A stretch of 64,000 nucleotides of DNA from Chitinimonas taiwanensis DSM 18899. Lineage in GTDB: Bacteria; Pseudomonadota; Gammaproteobacteria; Burkholderiales; Chitinimonadaceae. The position numbers and the translations under genes are program-made. This document shows positions 42,348 to 52,300 of the stretch, one piece after another. The notes under the pieces were generated by a model that did not search any database, was not told the origin of the DNA, and saw nothing but the letters and a program-made list of their open reading frames with translations. The stretch's first letter is position 1, and the number at the start of each line of letters is the position of its first letter. The DNA is taken from assembly GCF_900119825.1 (NCBI RefSeq), contig NZ_FPKR01000004.1, positions 124,001 to 188,000 of the forward strand, read 5' to 3'.

Positions 42348-43298
42348 TCAGTGGCGGTGTTGTTGTCTTAGGGCCAGATAACGATCGCGTGCACGACCAC
42401 GGGCCAGCATGACGGGTGCAATCGCTTCCAGCGCAGTCGGCTGCCAGCCGAGCTGAGCGGGGAAGCCGGCCGGGTCAATATTGTCGACCTTCAGCGAAGT
42501 CAGATTGTCTCGGGTCAGTGGGGGATTGGGCAGCACCGACAGCAGGGCTGCCTGCAGCTGGCCGGCCCAGTCGGGAATGCCGAACACCGGGCGCGGCGTG
42601 CCGGCCGTGCGCCCCACATAGCGCACCAGCTCTTGCATGCTGTACACGGTCGGTCCGACCAGGTTCAGGCTCTGCTGGATCAGGCTATCGTCCTCCAGCG
42701 CGCGAACAAAGGCGCGGCTCACATCCTCCACCCACACCGGCTGCATGCGCGTTTGGGCGCCGGCCAGCGGCACCAGCGGGGCCAGCTTGAGCAGGTCGGC
42801 GAACATGCTCAGAAAGCAGGTACCCGGCCCGAATACCAGCGAGGGACGGAAGATGGTCCAGGCCAGCTTGCTGGCGCGCACATGGGCTTCGGCTTCGCCC
42901 TTGCTCTGCTGATACTGCGACGGCCCCTGCGGATTGGCGCCCAGTGCGCTCATATGCAGATAGCGGCGCACGCCAGCCTGCTGCATGGCGGCCATGATCT
43001 TGTCGCTGAGCTCGACATGGGCGCGCCGGAAGGCGGCAGGCGAGCCGTGCAGGATGCCGACCAGATTGATCACCGCCGCATGGCTGGGTACCAGCTCGGC
43101 CAGCACGTGCGGGTCGTGCACATCGGCGCTCAGCACGGTCACGCCGGGCAGCGGAATCAGGTTCTGGCGCACCTTCTCACGATCGCGGCAGGGCAGGGTG
43201 ACGGTATGGCCGCGGCTGACCAGGCGCTCGACCAGGCTCTGGCCGATAAAGCCGGTGCCGCCGATAACGAGGATGGGCGCGGTGCGGGCAATGGGCAT
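42348..43298 (-). CDS. NAD(P)-binding SDR protein, complex I NDUFA9-like
   Basis: 316 residues. The N-terminal Rossmann motif is 'ILVIGGTGFIGQSLVERLVSRGHTV'. The catalytic Tyr-x-x-x-Lys of extended SDRs is represented by 'YQQSKGEAE' (Tyr-Gln-Gln-Ser-Lys). 'WTIFRPSLVFGPG' and 'RMQPVWVEDVSRAF' are typical of NDUFA9-like bacterial proteins. Their mitochondrial relative stabilises complex I and binds NADPH; the bacterial role is not established. It is likely co-transcribed with the downstream GST (nine-base gap). Start chosen at MPIARTAPI. Confidence 0.88.
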   Translation of the reverse strand: MPIARTAPILVIGGTGFIGQSLVERLVSRGHTVTLPCRDREKVRQNLIPLPGVTVLSADVHDPHVLAELVPSHAAVINLVGILHGSPAAFRRAHVELSDKIMAAMQQAGVRRYLHMSALGANPQGPSQYQQSKGEAEAHVRASKLAWTIFRPSLVFGPGTCFLSMFADLLKLAPLVPLAGAQTRMQPVWVEDVSRAFVRALEDDSLIQQSLNLVGPTVYSMQELVRYVGRTAGTPRPVFGIPDWAGQLQAALLSVLPNPPLTRDNLTSLKVDNIDPAGFPAQLGWQPTALEAIAPVMLARGRARDRYLALRQQHRH

Positions 43299-43317
43299 GG
43301 GGGATTTTCTCCGTGGT

Positions 43318-45261
43318 TCAGGGCGTGCCGTCTTCGATGGCCAGATCATTGCTGGCGCGGCCGGGAATGGTGCCGAGGCGTTTCTTCAGCGAGGTTTCGC
43401 CGCGTCCGAAGGCTTGCGCGTAGTAAATGGCATTCGCCATCACCTTCTTCACATAGTCGCGCGTCTCGCTGAAGGGAATGCTCTCGGCGTAGATCGCGCC
43501 CTCCAGCGCATGATCGGCGCGCCAGTTGCGCGCGCGGCCCGGCCCGGCGTTGTAGGCGGCGGTGGCCATTACCGGCTGGTCGCCCAGGCTTTGCAGCACG
43601 TGCTTCAGATAATAGGTGCCGAGCTGCACATTGGTGCCGATCTCATTCACCGCGGCCGGGGTGTAATCGCGCATGCCCATTTTCTTGGCCACCCAGCTGG
43701 CGGTGGCCGGCATCAGCTGCATCAGGCCCTGCGCACCCACGCTGGACTTGGCCACGGTCACGAAGCGGCTTTCCTGGCGGATCAGGCCGTAGACCCAGGC
43801 TTCATCCAGATCGATCTGGCGCGCATAGACCTGGGTCACATCGCGGTAGGGGGCCAAAAAGCGCAGGCCGAAGTCATGCAGCTCGCGCGTGCGCTCGGCC
43901 GAATAGATGGCACGGTCATACCAGCGGCTTTGCCTGGCTACCTCGGCGGCGGCCAGCAGCTGGTGGTCGCTCAGGCCGCGCATGCCCCAGTTCCATTCGC
44001 GCAGCGCCTCGGTGCGCCATTCCAGATCGTTCAGGGCCAGTGCGCGCTCCACCGAGGGAATCTGCCGCACTGCCTGTAGCTCGGCTGCGCTGGGCTTGTA
44101 GCCGACCTGGGGCACCTCGGCGATTGCGCCGAGTTCCTCGCGCGCCAGCAGACCGTAGAAATGATGCTCGCCGGCCAGCTCGACATAGCGGCGGTTGGCT
44201 TCCGGCACCTGGCCGGCCTGCGCATGGGCACGCGCGCGCCAGTAGCGCCAGGCGGCCTCCTTCTGTTCTTCGGCAGGCATGGCGTCGATGGCGGCAGCGA
44301 CCTGCTTCCAGTCGCCGGCGCGCAGGGCCGAGCGCACCAACCAGTCACGCGACTCATCGTCGAGCTCCTTCAGGCTCAGGCCGCGGGCGTAGTAATCGAG
44401 TGCCTCGGGGCGCAGCTGGCGTGCGGCATGGTAGCCCAGCCGGCTCCAGGCATAGCGGCGCTCGGCCTCGGGCAGATCGCCCCCTAGCTGTTGCAGCAGC
44501 ACGAGGCCGGCGGCGGCATTGGTGCGTCCGGCACGGTTGATGGCGAACAAGGCGGCCTCGCGCCCGCCACGGCTATTCAGCGCCAAGCCCTTGCTGCCCT
44601 TGGCCGGATTAGCGGCAATCGCTTGCAGGCGTTCGCGGTCCAGGCCGGCCGGATTGTTCAGCCGCGGTAGCAGCTGGGCGGCGAAGTCGGGGCTATTCGC
44701 TTCCAGGGCCAGGCGGATGCGCGCCCAGACATCGTCCTGGCGCAGGCTGCCGCTATCGAACAGTGCCTCGAAGATTGGCGCGCAGGCATCGCTACGCCCG
44801 CGTGCGCTGAACCACAGCGGGCGGCCTTCGCGTTGCAGCAGGCGGACATCGTTGCGCTGCTGGGCCAGCTGCAGGCGATAGCAGTGCAGCTCGCTGCCGG
44901 CTTCCCACTGGATCAGGCGCGGCCATTCGCGCTCGAACAGCGTCCACTGGCCGCGCTTGCCCAGGCTTTTCAACCATTCGCCGCGCAGGCGGTCGGCCAG
45001 CACGCTGCCGGCATAGCGCTCGAGAAAGAAATTCAGCTCCGACTCGGGCATCTCGTCGATCTGTGCCGAGATGATCCAGTAGCGCGGATACATCTCCAGC
45101 GCGGTGCCGTCGGTATTGGCGGTCAGCTCGACCACCTTCTCCAGCTGGCCGCGCCCGGCGAAGTCACGCGCCTTGCGCATATCGTCGATCAGTGCGGCCT
45201 GCGGCGCGAGGGCGGCCAGGGTGAGCAGGGTGGTGGGGATGAGGGTGTGAAACAGTTTCAT
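43318..45261 (-). CDS. slt: Soluble lytic murein transglycosylase
   Basis: 647 residues. A signal peptide ('LIPTTLLTLAALAPQAA') precedes a long alpha-superhelical ring (about 25-445) and the C-terminal SLT domain. The catalytic Glu is in 'YGLIRQESRFVTVAKSSVGAQGLMQLMPATA', followed by 'NVQLGTYYLKHVL' and 'ATAAYNAGPGRARNWR', the standard family signature. It cuts peptidoglycan into anhydromuropeptides in the periplasm. This is the window's second transglycosylase, besides mltD. It lies upstream of and on the same strand as the NDUFA9-like gene. Confidence 0.95.
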   Translation of the reverse strand: MKLFHTLIPTTLLTLAALAPQAALIDDMRKARDFAGRGQLEKVVELTANTDGTALEMYPRYWIISAQIDEMPESELNFFLERYAGSVLADRLRGEWLKSLGKRGQWTLFEREWPRLIQWEAGSELHCYRLQLAQQRNDVRLLQREGRPLWFSARGRSDACAPIFEALFDSGSLRQDDVWARIRLALEANSPDFAAQLLPRLNNPAGLDRERLQAIAANPAKGSKGLALNSRGGREAALFAINRAGRTNAAAGLVLLQQLGGDLPEAERRYAWSRLGYHAARQLRPEALDYYARGLSLKELDDESRDWLVRSALRAGDWKQVAAAIDAMPAEEQKEAAWRYWRARAHAQAGQVPEANRRYVELAGEHHFYGLLAREELGAIAEVPQVGYKPSAAELQAVRQIPSVERALALNDLEWRTEALREWNWGMRGLSDHQLLAAAEVARQSRWYDRAIYSAERTRELHDFGLRFLAPYRDVTQVYARQIDLDEAWVYGLIRQESRFVTVAKSSVGAQGLMQLMPATASWVAKKMGMRDYTPAAVNEIGTNVQLGTYYLKHVLQSLGDQPVMATAAYNAGPGRARNWRADHALEGAIYAESIPFSETRDYVKKVMANAIYYAQAFGRGETSLKKRLGTIPGRASNDLAIEDGTP

Positions 45262-45376
45262 ATGCGTGGAAAGGCTTGCCTGATGCGCTTGCGACCGAGC
45301 TTAGCACAGCCCGTTCCGCGCACTGACGGTCAAAAAGCGCTTGATTTGGCGCGGCCGTGCGCGTTCCATCGGCCAT

Positions 45377-45730
45377 ATGGATAAAACCGATCTGATCTTG
45401 CAAGGCGGCGGCATGCCAGCGCCGCTGCAGCTGAGCGTGCCCAGCGGCGGTCTGTTGATCGACCCGCTGCGTGAGCTGGTGCGTGACGGGCAGCTGCCGC
45501 TGTACTGGCGCTGCGGGCAGGGCACCTGTGGCGCCTGTCTTGTCCATCTGCAGCATGCCGGTCAGCCCGGGCTGCTGAGCATGGGCGGTAAGGAGCGCAA
45601 TGTGCTGGCGCGCAAGCAGATGCTGACAGAGGCCGAGCGCCAAGCGGACCGCCTGCCCGACACGCCTGCGCTGCCGCGCCTGGCCTGCCATGTGGTGCTG
45701 GTGCCGGGCGTGCTGAAAGTGCACTGGTAG
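45377..45730 (+). CDS. [2Fe-2S] ferredoxin
   Basis: 117 residues. The plant-type ferredoxin cluster ligands are present: C-x4-C-x2-C in 'YWRCGQGTCGACLVHL', and a final Cys in 'LPRLACHVVL'. 'LLIDPLRELVRDGQLPL' precedes the cluster. It carries single electrons to an unidentified partner. The divergent slt gene upstream shares the promoter region. ATG 45377 is preferred over an earlier in-frame ATG at 45341. Confidence 0.85.
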   Translation: MDKTDLILQGGGMPAPLQLSVPSGGLLIDPLRELVRDGQLPLYWRCGQGTCGACLVHLQHAGQPGLLSMGGKERNVLARKQMLTEAERQADRLPDTPALPRLACHVVLVPGVLKVHW

Positions 45731-45742
45731 CAAGCGCTTGCT
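45729..45742. promoter_or_regulatory. Perfect 14-bp palindrome resembling a LacI-family operator
   Basis: AGCAAGCGCTTGCT is self-complementary, with the central AAGCGCTT typical of LacI/GalR-family operators. It overlaps the ferredoxin stop codon and lies about 500 bp before the protease gene. No LacI-family gene is in this window. Confidence 0.4.
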
Positions 45743-46243
45743 GCACTATATTAGTGCTTACTTTTCAATGTGTTGCGACCCATACACAAATTGCTACAAA
45801 AATTTTAATTATGACAGTGGAATAGGATATATTCGCTGCACTTCAGATCGGCACTAGACCGACAGCCGCGCCACGTGTGTTCCGCCGTCGCGTGGCGAGC
45901 TTCCCCGACATCTTGCTGCACGTCGCCGTAGCGTTTTACGGCAAACCTATTTTCGTTACGCCCGGCAGAAGGTTTGCGCTTCTGCTGCCGTCGGAGGGTT
46001 GGGCATGTTTTCGTCGTCGCTGCTGATTTTCCCGTCTCCCTGCGCCTCGCGCCGCGGCCGCCCTTGGCGCCGCTCCTCCTCCGCCTAAGCTTTCCGGCCC
46101 GCGGGCATTCGCTATGCCCGTCGCCCCACCGAACCCCCCAGGCTCTACCGTTGCTACCCCAAACCCCGGGGCGGCGGCGGGTGGTTTATATCCAGCGTCG
46201 GCAGAGCCCCGGCGCGAAGCAGCCGTAAAAATGGAGCATCGTG
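45743..46243 (+). promoter_or_regulatory. Long untranslated region before the subtilase gene
   Basis: About 500 bp with no credible gene. The first 100 bp (45745-45840) is AT-rich, unlike its surroundings, and probably holds the promoter. Next come CGCCACG/CGTGGCG (45869-45875 and 45891-45897) and two competing pairings: GCAAACCT with AGGTTTGC, or GCAGAAG with CTTCTGC, around 45940-45990. A long structured leader is likely. GGAG at 46233-46236 is the protease ribosome-binding site. Confidence 0.45.
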
Positions 46244-48064
46244 ATGAAACAAAGTAATCAGTGGGCACCGCTTTTCTCGCATAGCCGTGTCGCACTCGCC
46301 CTTGGCCTGGCCATCGGCACCGCCTTCGCTGCACAGGGCGTCAAGCCCATCATCGATACCGACCGCATCATCGTGAAATATCGCGATAGCGGCGTGACCG
46401 CTGCCCAGATGGCCAGCCCGAGCGCTGCCACCGCCATGGCCACCGTGCAGTCGGAACGCCAAAGTCGCATGCAGGCAGCGGGGAGCCGCCTGGGTGCGTC
46501 GGTGAAGTTCCTGCGTGGTACTGGCCTGGGTGCCCAGGTGTGGAAGCTGGATCGTCGCCGTTCACTGAACGACGTGGCTGCGCTCGCCAAGCAGATCGCC
46601 AAGGATGATCCGAACGTCGAATATGCCGAACCGGACCGCATCATGCATGCGATGGCCGCGGCACCGAATGACAGCCGCTGGGCCGATATGTGGGCGCTGC
46701 AGACCAGCAGCGTTGGCATCAATCTGCTGCAAGCCTGGGACAACTCGACCGGCGCTGGCGTGAATGTGGCCGTGATCGACACTGGCTACCGTCCGCATGC
46801 TGACCTGGCCGCCAATGTGGTGGGCGGCTACGACATGATCGCCGACACCGCCGTGGCCAACGATGGCAATGGCCGCGACAGCGATGCCAAGGACCCGGGC
46901 GATTACACCGCCGCGAATGAATGCGCACAAGGCGAACCGTCCAGCAGCTCCAGCTGGCACGGCACCCACGTGGCCGGCACCATCGCCGCCGTGACCAATA
47001 ACGGCACCGGCGTGGCCGGCATTGCCCCGAACGCCAAGATCGTGCCGATGCGCGTGCTGGGCAAGTGCGGCGGCTATACCTCGGATATCGCCGACGCGAT
47101 GATCTGGGCCTCGGGCGGTACGGTGAGCGGCCTGCCCGCCAACCCGAATCCGGCGCGCGTGCTGAACCTGTCGCTGGGCGGCGGCGGCGCTTGCGATACC
47201 ACCAGCCAGAACGCCATCAACTCGGCCCGTTCGCGCGGCGCCGTGGTGATCGTGGCAGCCGGTAACGAGAACCAGAACGTCAGCAACTCCAGCCCGGCCA
47301 ACTGCTCGGGCGTGGTGGCCGTGGCGGCCTATGGCAAGACCGGTGCACGTGCTTACTACTCGAACTACGGCACGCTGGTGGATATCGCCGCACCGGGTGG
47401 TGACCAAAGCAGCGGCAACGCCAATGGCATCCTGTCCACGCTGAACGCGGGCAGCACCACGCCGGGTTCGGACAGCTACGCCTACTTCCAGGGCACCTCG
47501 ATGGCGACCCCGCATGTGGCCGGCGTTGCCGCGCTGATGATTGCGGCCAAGCCCTCGCTGACCCCGGACCAGGTGGAAAGCCTGCTCAAGTCCTCGGCAC
47601 GGCCTTTCGTGGCGACCTGTAGCGGTTGCGGCACCGGCATGCTGGACGCCAACGCCGCTGTGCTGGCCGCCATCGGTGGTGGCACCACGCCGCCGCCGAC
47701 CGGCAGCACCGAGACCGAGTCGAACAATACCCGCGCCACGGCCAACACCGTTTCGGCACCGGCCACCATCGCCGGTACGCTGGCTTCTTCCACCGACACC
47801 GATTACTTCAAGGTGACGCTGGCCGCCGGCAAGACGCTGACCGCGAAGCTGACCGCCGGCCTGAGCTCGGCTGACTACGACCTCTATCTGTACAACTCGG
47901 CCGGCACCCAAGTGGCTAAGAGTGAGCTGAGCGCCGGTCAGACCGACACTGCCTCGGTGAAGAACAACGGCACGACCAGCGCCGTCTACTACGCTCGCGT
48001 GATCTACTACAGCGGCGGTACCGGCAGCACCAACGGCAAGTACTCGCTGAATCTGGCGTGGTAA
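46244..48064 (+). CDS. Secreted S8 (subtilisin-type) serine protease with PPC domain
   Basis: About 606 residues from ATG 46244 (GTG 46241 is too close to the ribosome-binding site). Signal peptide and inhibitor-type propeptide (about 30-125, 'RIIVKYRDS' to 'EYAEPD') precede the catalytic domain. The triad is Asp in 'VAVIDTGYRPHADL', His in 'WHGTHVAGTIAA' and Ser in 'QGTSMATPHVAG'. A Thr/Gly linker leads to a C-terminal pre-peptidase (PPC) domain ('TESNNTRATANTVSAPATI'), which is often removed during maturation or helps secretion. It resembles extracellular proteases of Xanthomonas and Stenotrophomonas. Probably a nutrient-scavenging exoprotease. A terminator follows. Confidence 0.95.
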   Translation: MKQSNQWAPLFSHSRVALALGLAIGTAFAAQGVKPIIDTDRIIVKYRDSGVTAAQMASPSAATAMATVQSERQSRMQAAGSRLGASVKFLRGTGLGAQVWKLDRRRSLNDVAALAKQIAKDDPNVEYAEPDRIMHAMAAAPNDSRWADMWALQTSSVGINLLQAWDNSTGAGVNVAVIDTGYRPHADLAANVVGGYDMIADTAVANDGNGRDSDAKDPGDYTAANECAQGEPSSSSSWHGTHVAGTIAAVTNNGTGVAGIAPNAKIVPMRVLGKCGGYTSDIADAMIWASGGTVSGLPANPNPARVLNLSLGGGGACDTTSQNAINSARSRGAVVIVAAGNENQNVSNSSPANCSGVVAVAAYGKTGARAYYSNYGTLVDIAAPGGDQSSGNANGILSTLNAGSTTPGSDSYAYFQGTSMATPHVAGVAALMIAAKPSLTPDQVESLLKSSARPFVATCSGCGTGMLDANAAVLAAIGGGTTPPPTGSTETESNNTRATANTVSAPATIAGTLASSTDTDYFKVTLAAGKTLTAKLTAGLSSADYDLYLYNSAGTQVAKSELSAGQTDTASVKNNGTTSAVYYARVIYYSGGTGSTNGKYSLNLAW

Positions 48065-48091
48065 GCCGCTAGCAAGGGGAGTGGGAAAGCC

Positions 48092-48123
48092 AAGGGCCGG
48101 CGCGCAAGCGTCGGCCCTTTTTG
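48092..48123 (+). terminator. Intrinsic terminator after the subtilase
   Basis: An 11-bp stem with one G-T pair closes a GCAA tetraloop: AGGGCCGGCGC (from 48093) pairs with GCGTCGGCCCT, then TTTTT. It lies between convergent genes. Confidence 0.9.
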
Positions 48124-48137
48124 TTGGTGCGTGCCGT

Positions 48138-49124
48138 TCAGGGCTGCGCCGTCGGCAATGCGGCGGGTACGGCTGGGGCCAGCCATACCGCGGGTGTGCG
48201 CGTGTAACTGACCGATTGGTGCGAGGAGAAGATGCCGATGTTGTAGCCGTAGATCAGTTCGACCTGGACCTGGTTCACGCTGCGCAGGCCGGGGCTGACC
48301 GCCAGAGCGGCCTGGGCCAGCTGCTGCGCACGGCGTGGATTGGCGAGGTCGGCATGCCGGCTATGCACGGCGAGGCTGAGGAAGCTGAAATCATGCTGGC
48401 TGCTTTGTGTGGCCAGATGACGGCGCGTGCCGATCAGCACGGCGGCGCGGGCCACATCGGGTTCGGCCTCCAGCCGCTGCTGGATGGCGCGTACATCACG
48501 CAGCGCCGGCCCGGACAGTGTGCGCTCCAGCAAGGTGGGCAGGGCCAGGCTGAGCAGGGCCAGCACAGCACAGACCGCCAGATGCCCAGCCCAGAGGGGT
48601 GTGGCGGGCGCGACGCTGCCTCCCGAAGCGCGCAGCACATGGCTGCCCACCAGCAAATCGTGCAGCGAGCGGCGCGTAGTGCGATTGAAGATCAGCAGAT
48701 AGAGCAGGACGCTTCCCAGCCCCAGTGTGAGCAGGGTCAGCAGCGCATTCCACGGCCAGAGCAGCCAGCCCAGATAGCCTTGCAGGCTGTTCAGGAACCA
48801 GGGCAGGCCAAGCGGCACAAAGCGCAGCAGCGCGCGGCTGGGTGTTAGAAACTGCCCCGCACCATCCACCACGCGGATGGCCAGCAGGCGCTTGCCCAGC
48901 GTCTGGCCTTGGCCCAAGCGGCTATTGAGCAGGCCGAAATAGGCAAGTGCCAAGGCAAAGCCGAGTAGCGGCCCCCAGGCATCGAGTCGGACCAGCCAGG
49001 TGCCGGCCCAGAAGTGCAGGCTTAGCCCAAGTAGGCCGAGTATCAGCACATCGACGATGAAAGCGCCCACACGGCGCCAGAAACCGGCGAAGTTGGGGGC
49101 GGCGGGCGAGGTGTCGGTAGGCAT
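48138..49124 (-). CDS. RDD family membrane protein with extra C-terminal domain
   Basis: About 328 residues. The RDD region begins 'FAGFWRRVGAFIVDVLILG' (Arg-Arg-Asp-type first helix) and continues with 'QGQTLGKRLLAIRVVDG', then 'RRSLHDLLVGSHVL'. A further helix and a C-terminal domain of about 110 residues ('RAIQQRLEAEPDVARAAVLIGTRRH' to 'IYGYNIGIFSSHQSVSYTRT') distinguish it from minimal RDD proteins. RDD proteins are implicated in ion transport in some bacteria; no specific role is inferred here. ATG 49124 is chosen because upstream sequence in frame looks non-coding. Confidence 0.8.
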   Translation of the reverse strand: MPTDTSPAAPNFAGFWRRVGAFIVDVLILGLLGLSLHFWAGTWLVRLDAWGPLLGFALALAYFGLLNSRLGQGQTLGKRLLAIRVVDGAGQFLTPSRALLRFVPLGLPWFLNSLQGYLGWLLWPWNALLTLLTLGLGSVLLYLLIFNRTTRRSLHDLLVGSHVLRASGGSVAPATPLWAGHLAVCAVLALLSLALPTLLERTLSGPALRDVRAIQQRLEAEPDVARAAVLIGTRRHLATQSSQHDFSFLSLAVHSRHADLANPRRAQQLAQAALAVSPGLRSVNQVQVELIYGYNIGIFSSHQSVSYTRTPAVWLAPAVPAALPTAQP

Positions 49125-49277
49125 GGCAGGGGCAGTCTGGTGAGGAGGGGAGGGCGGTGCCAGGCGCAGCCAGGTTTGGGCGCGCGGCGGCGCCTGCTTT
49201 CTAGCACGGCTAGCCTGCCCTGGGCAGGCTGCCAAGGCGCGAAGCGGCTACCAGGACCGTGATCTGTGGCAGCCATG

Positions 49278-49305
49278 CAAAACGCCAGCCCTGGGGCTGG
49301 CGTTT
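49278..49305 (-). terminator. Terminator downstream of the RND permease
   Basis: Arms AACGCCAGCC (49281-49290) and GGCTGGCGTT (49295-49304) are perfect complements over a four-base loop. On the minus strand the hairpin ends in TTTTG. Confidence 0.88.
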
Positions 49306-49327
49306 TTGCTCGGGTGCGGGCTCGCGC

Positions 49328-52300
49328 TCAGGCGGCTTGCGGGCGGCCTTTGAAGCGGTCCTGCAGCCCATCAAAGAACAGATACAGCACCGGGGTGATG
49401 AATAGCGTGATCAGCTGCGAGAAGATCAGCCCGCCGACCACGGCCAGGCCCAGCGGCTGGCGCAGCTCGGCGCCGGCGCCATGGCCGAGCGCAATCGGCA
49501 GCGCACCCATCATGGCGGCCAGCGTGGTCATCATGATAGGGCGGAAGCGCAGCAGGCAGGCATCGCGGATCGCCTTCACCGGGTCGGTCTCGCCGCGGTG
49601 GCGCGCCTCGATGGCGAAGTCGATCATCATGATGGCGTTCTTCTTCACGATGCCGATCAGCAGCAGGATGCCGATCACCGCGATCAGGCTCAGGTCCATA
49701 TCGAACAGGCGCAGGGTGACCAGCGCGCCGACGGCGGCCGAGGGCAGGCCGGCCAGGATGGTGATCGGGTGGATATAGCTTTCGTACAGCACACCGAGTA
49801 GGACATAGATGACCGCCAGCGCGATGATGATCAGCGCGATCTGGCTGGTCTGGCTGGAGGCGAAGGTGGCCGCATCGCCGCCCAGCGCGGTCAGGATGGT
49901 GGGCGGCATGCCGATTTCGCGCTTGATCTCATCCACCCGCTTCAAGGCATCACCCAGCGTGGCACCCTCGGCCAGGTTGAAAGACAGGGTAACCGCCTGC
50001 AGCTGGCCGCGATGGCTGATCGAGGTCGGCCCCACCGTGCGTTCCACCGTGGCGAAGCTGGTCAGCGGCACCAGCAGGCCGCTGCTCGCGCGTACCTTGA
50101 CCTTTTCCAGCGCGGTTTCATCGGTGCGGAACGGGTCGTCAAAACGCATCATCACCGCGTAATCGTCGGCCGAGGTATAGATGGTGGCCACCTGACGGTC
50201 GCCAAACGCCGCGTACAGCGCATCGCGCATGGCGGCCATGCTCACGCCCAGGCGGGCTGCCTGCTCGCGGTCCACCTTCAAGCTGGCCTGCAGGCCCTTG
50301 CGCTGCGCATTGCTGCTGATATCGGTGAGCAGCTTCTCGTCCCGCAGGGCTTTCTCCAGCTTGTCGGCCCAGTCGTACAGGGTGTCCGATTGCACGGCCT
50401 GCAGAACGTACTGGAATTTGCTATTGCTCTGCACAGAGCCGATCTGCAGGTTTTGGTCCGGTGTCATGAATACGCGCAGGCCGGGGATATTGCCCGTGCT
50501 CTTGCGTAGCTCGCCGATGACCGCCTGGATGGCCGGGCGCTGCGCCTTCGGTTTGAGGGTGATGAACATGCGCCCACTGTTATTGCTATTGAAGCCGCCA
50601 CCGACGATGGACACCACCTGGGCCACATGCGGATTGCCACGCACGCGCTGCGCGACCTGTTCCTGCAGGGCCAGCATGGTTGGGTAGGCGGTATCCAGCG
50701 AGGCCTCGGTACGCAAGGTGATCTGGCCGATGTCTTCCTCGGGGAAGAAGCCCTTGGGAATCGTGTAGAAGAACCAAGCGGTCAGGCCGAAGGTGGCCAG
50801 CGCCACGCCGAGCACTACGCGGCGGTGCTTGAGCGCGAGATCAAGCGATTCCTGATAGGCGCCGAGCAGCGCGTCAAAGCCGCGTTCGAACAGGCGGATG
50901 ATGCCGCTCGCTGGCTTGGCCTCGTCTTCATGTTTGAGAAAGCGCGCGCACAAGAGCGGAATCAGCGTCAGCGAGGCAATGCCGGAGACCAGGATAGCCA
51001 GGCTCACCACCACGGCGAATTCATGGAACAGCTTGCCGATCACGCCCGGCATGTAAAAGATCGGGATGAACACCGCCACCAGCGAGAGCGAGATCGACAC
51101 GATGGTGAAGCCCACCTCGCGCGAACCCTTGATGGCCGCCTCAAGCGGCTTCATGCCCTCCTCGATGTAGCGCACGATGTTTTCCAGCACCACGATGGCA
51201 TCGTCGACCACCAGGCCCACGGCCAGGGTGATGCCCAAGAGCGAGATATTGTTCAGCGAATGGCCAAGCCAGGCCATCAGCGCGAAGGTGGAGATCAGCG
51301 AAACCGGCAGGGTCACGGTGGGGATCAGCGTGGCGGTCGCGCGGCGCAGGAAGAGGAAAATGACCAGTACCACCAGGGCCACGGTCAGGCCGAGCGTGAA
51401 GTTCACATCGGCAATCGCCTCGCGGATCGACACCGAGCGGTCATTGCGAAACTCCAGCTTCACCGATTCGGGCATCTGCGCAACCAGGCCCGGAATCACC
51501 TCGCGGATGCGGTCGATGACCGCCACGGTATTGGCAGCCGGCTGGCGTTGCACGCCCATCACCACGCCGAGTTCGCCGTTGATGCGCGCCGAGGAGGTGA
51601 TCGACTGGATGCTGTCTTCCACTCGGGCGATATCGCCCAGGCGCACCGGACGGCCGTTCTTCACCGCCACGATCAGCTCGCGGAACTGGTCGGCATTGCG
51701 CAGCTGCTTGTTCGCTTCAATGATCAGCTGCTGGCGCTGGCCGTCCAGCACGCCGACCGGCGTATTGGCATTCGCGGCGCGCAGGGCGGTGGCGACTTCG
51801 CCGCTGGTCAGGTCGCGTGCCGACAGCTTGTCCGGGTCCACGCTGACCCGTACCGCGTACTTGCGCTGGCCGAACACATTGACCTGGGCCACGCCATTGA
51901 TGGTGGCGAGGCTAGGCGAAATCAGGTTCTCAGCGTAGTCGTTGAGCTCGGACAGCGTCATCGACGGCGAGGTCAGGCTGATCAGGATGATGGGCGCGTC
52001 AGCCGGGTTGACCTTGCGATAGGAGGGCAGGTCGGTCATGTCCTCCGGCAGGCTGCGCTGGGCCTGCAGCAGGGCGGCTTGCACATCGACGGCCGCCTTG
52101 TCGATATCGCGGTTCTCGTCGAATTCCAGCGTCAGCGAGGTCGAGCCCTGGCGCGAGGTGGAGGTGATCAGGTTCAGGCCGGCGATGGTGGAAAACTGCT
52201 TTTCCAGCGGCGTGGCCACCGAGGCGGCCATGGTCTCGGGCGAGGCACCGGCCAGATTGGCAGACACATTGATGGTGGGCGTGTCGTAGGACGGCAGCGC

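Noticed and set aside
45974-46228. 84-codon frame in the leader of the subtilase gene
   Set aside because: Arg/Pro/Cys-rich translation, no ribosome-binding site, and it overlaps strong hairpins. It looks non-coding.
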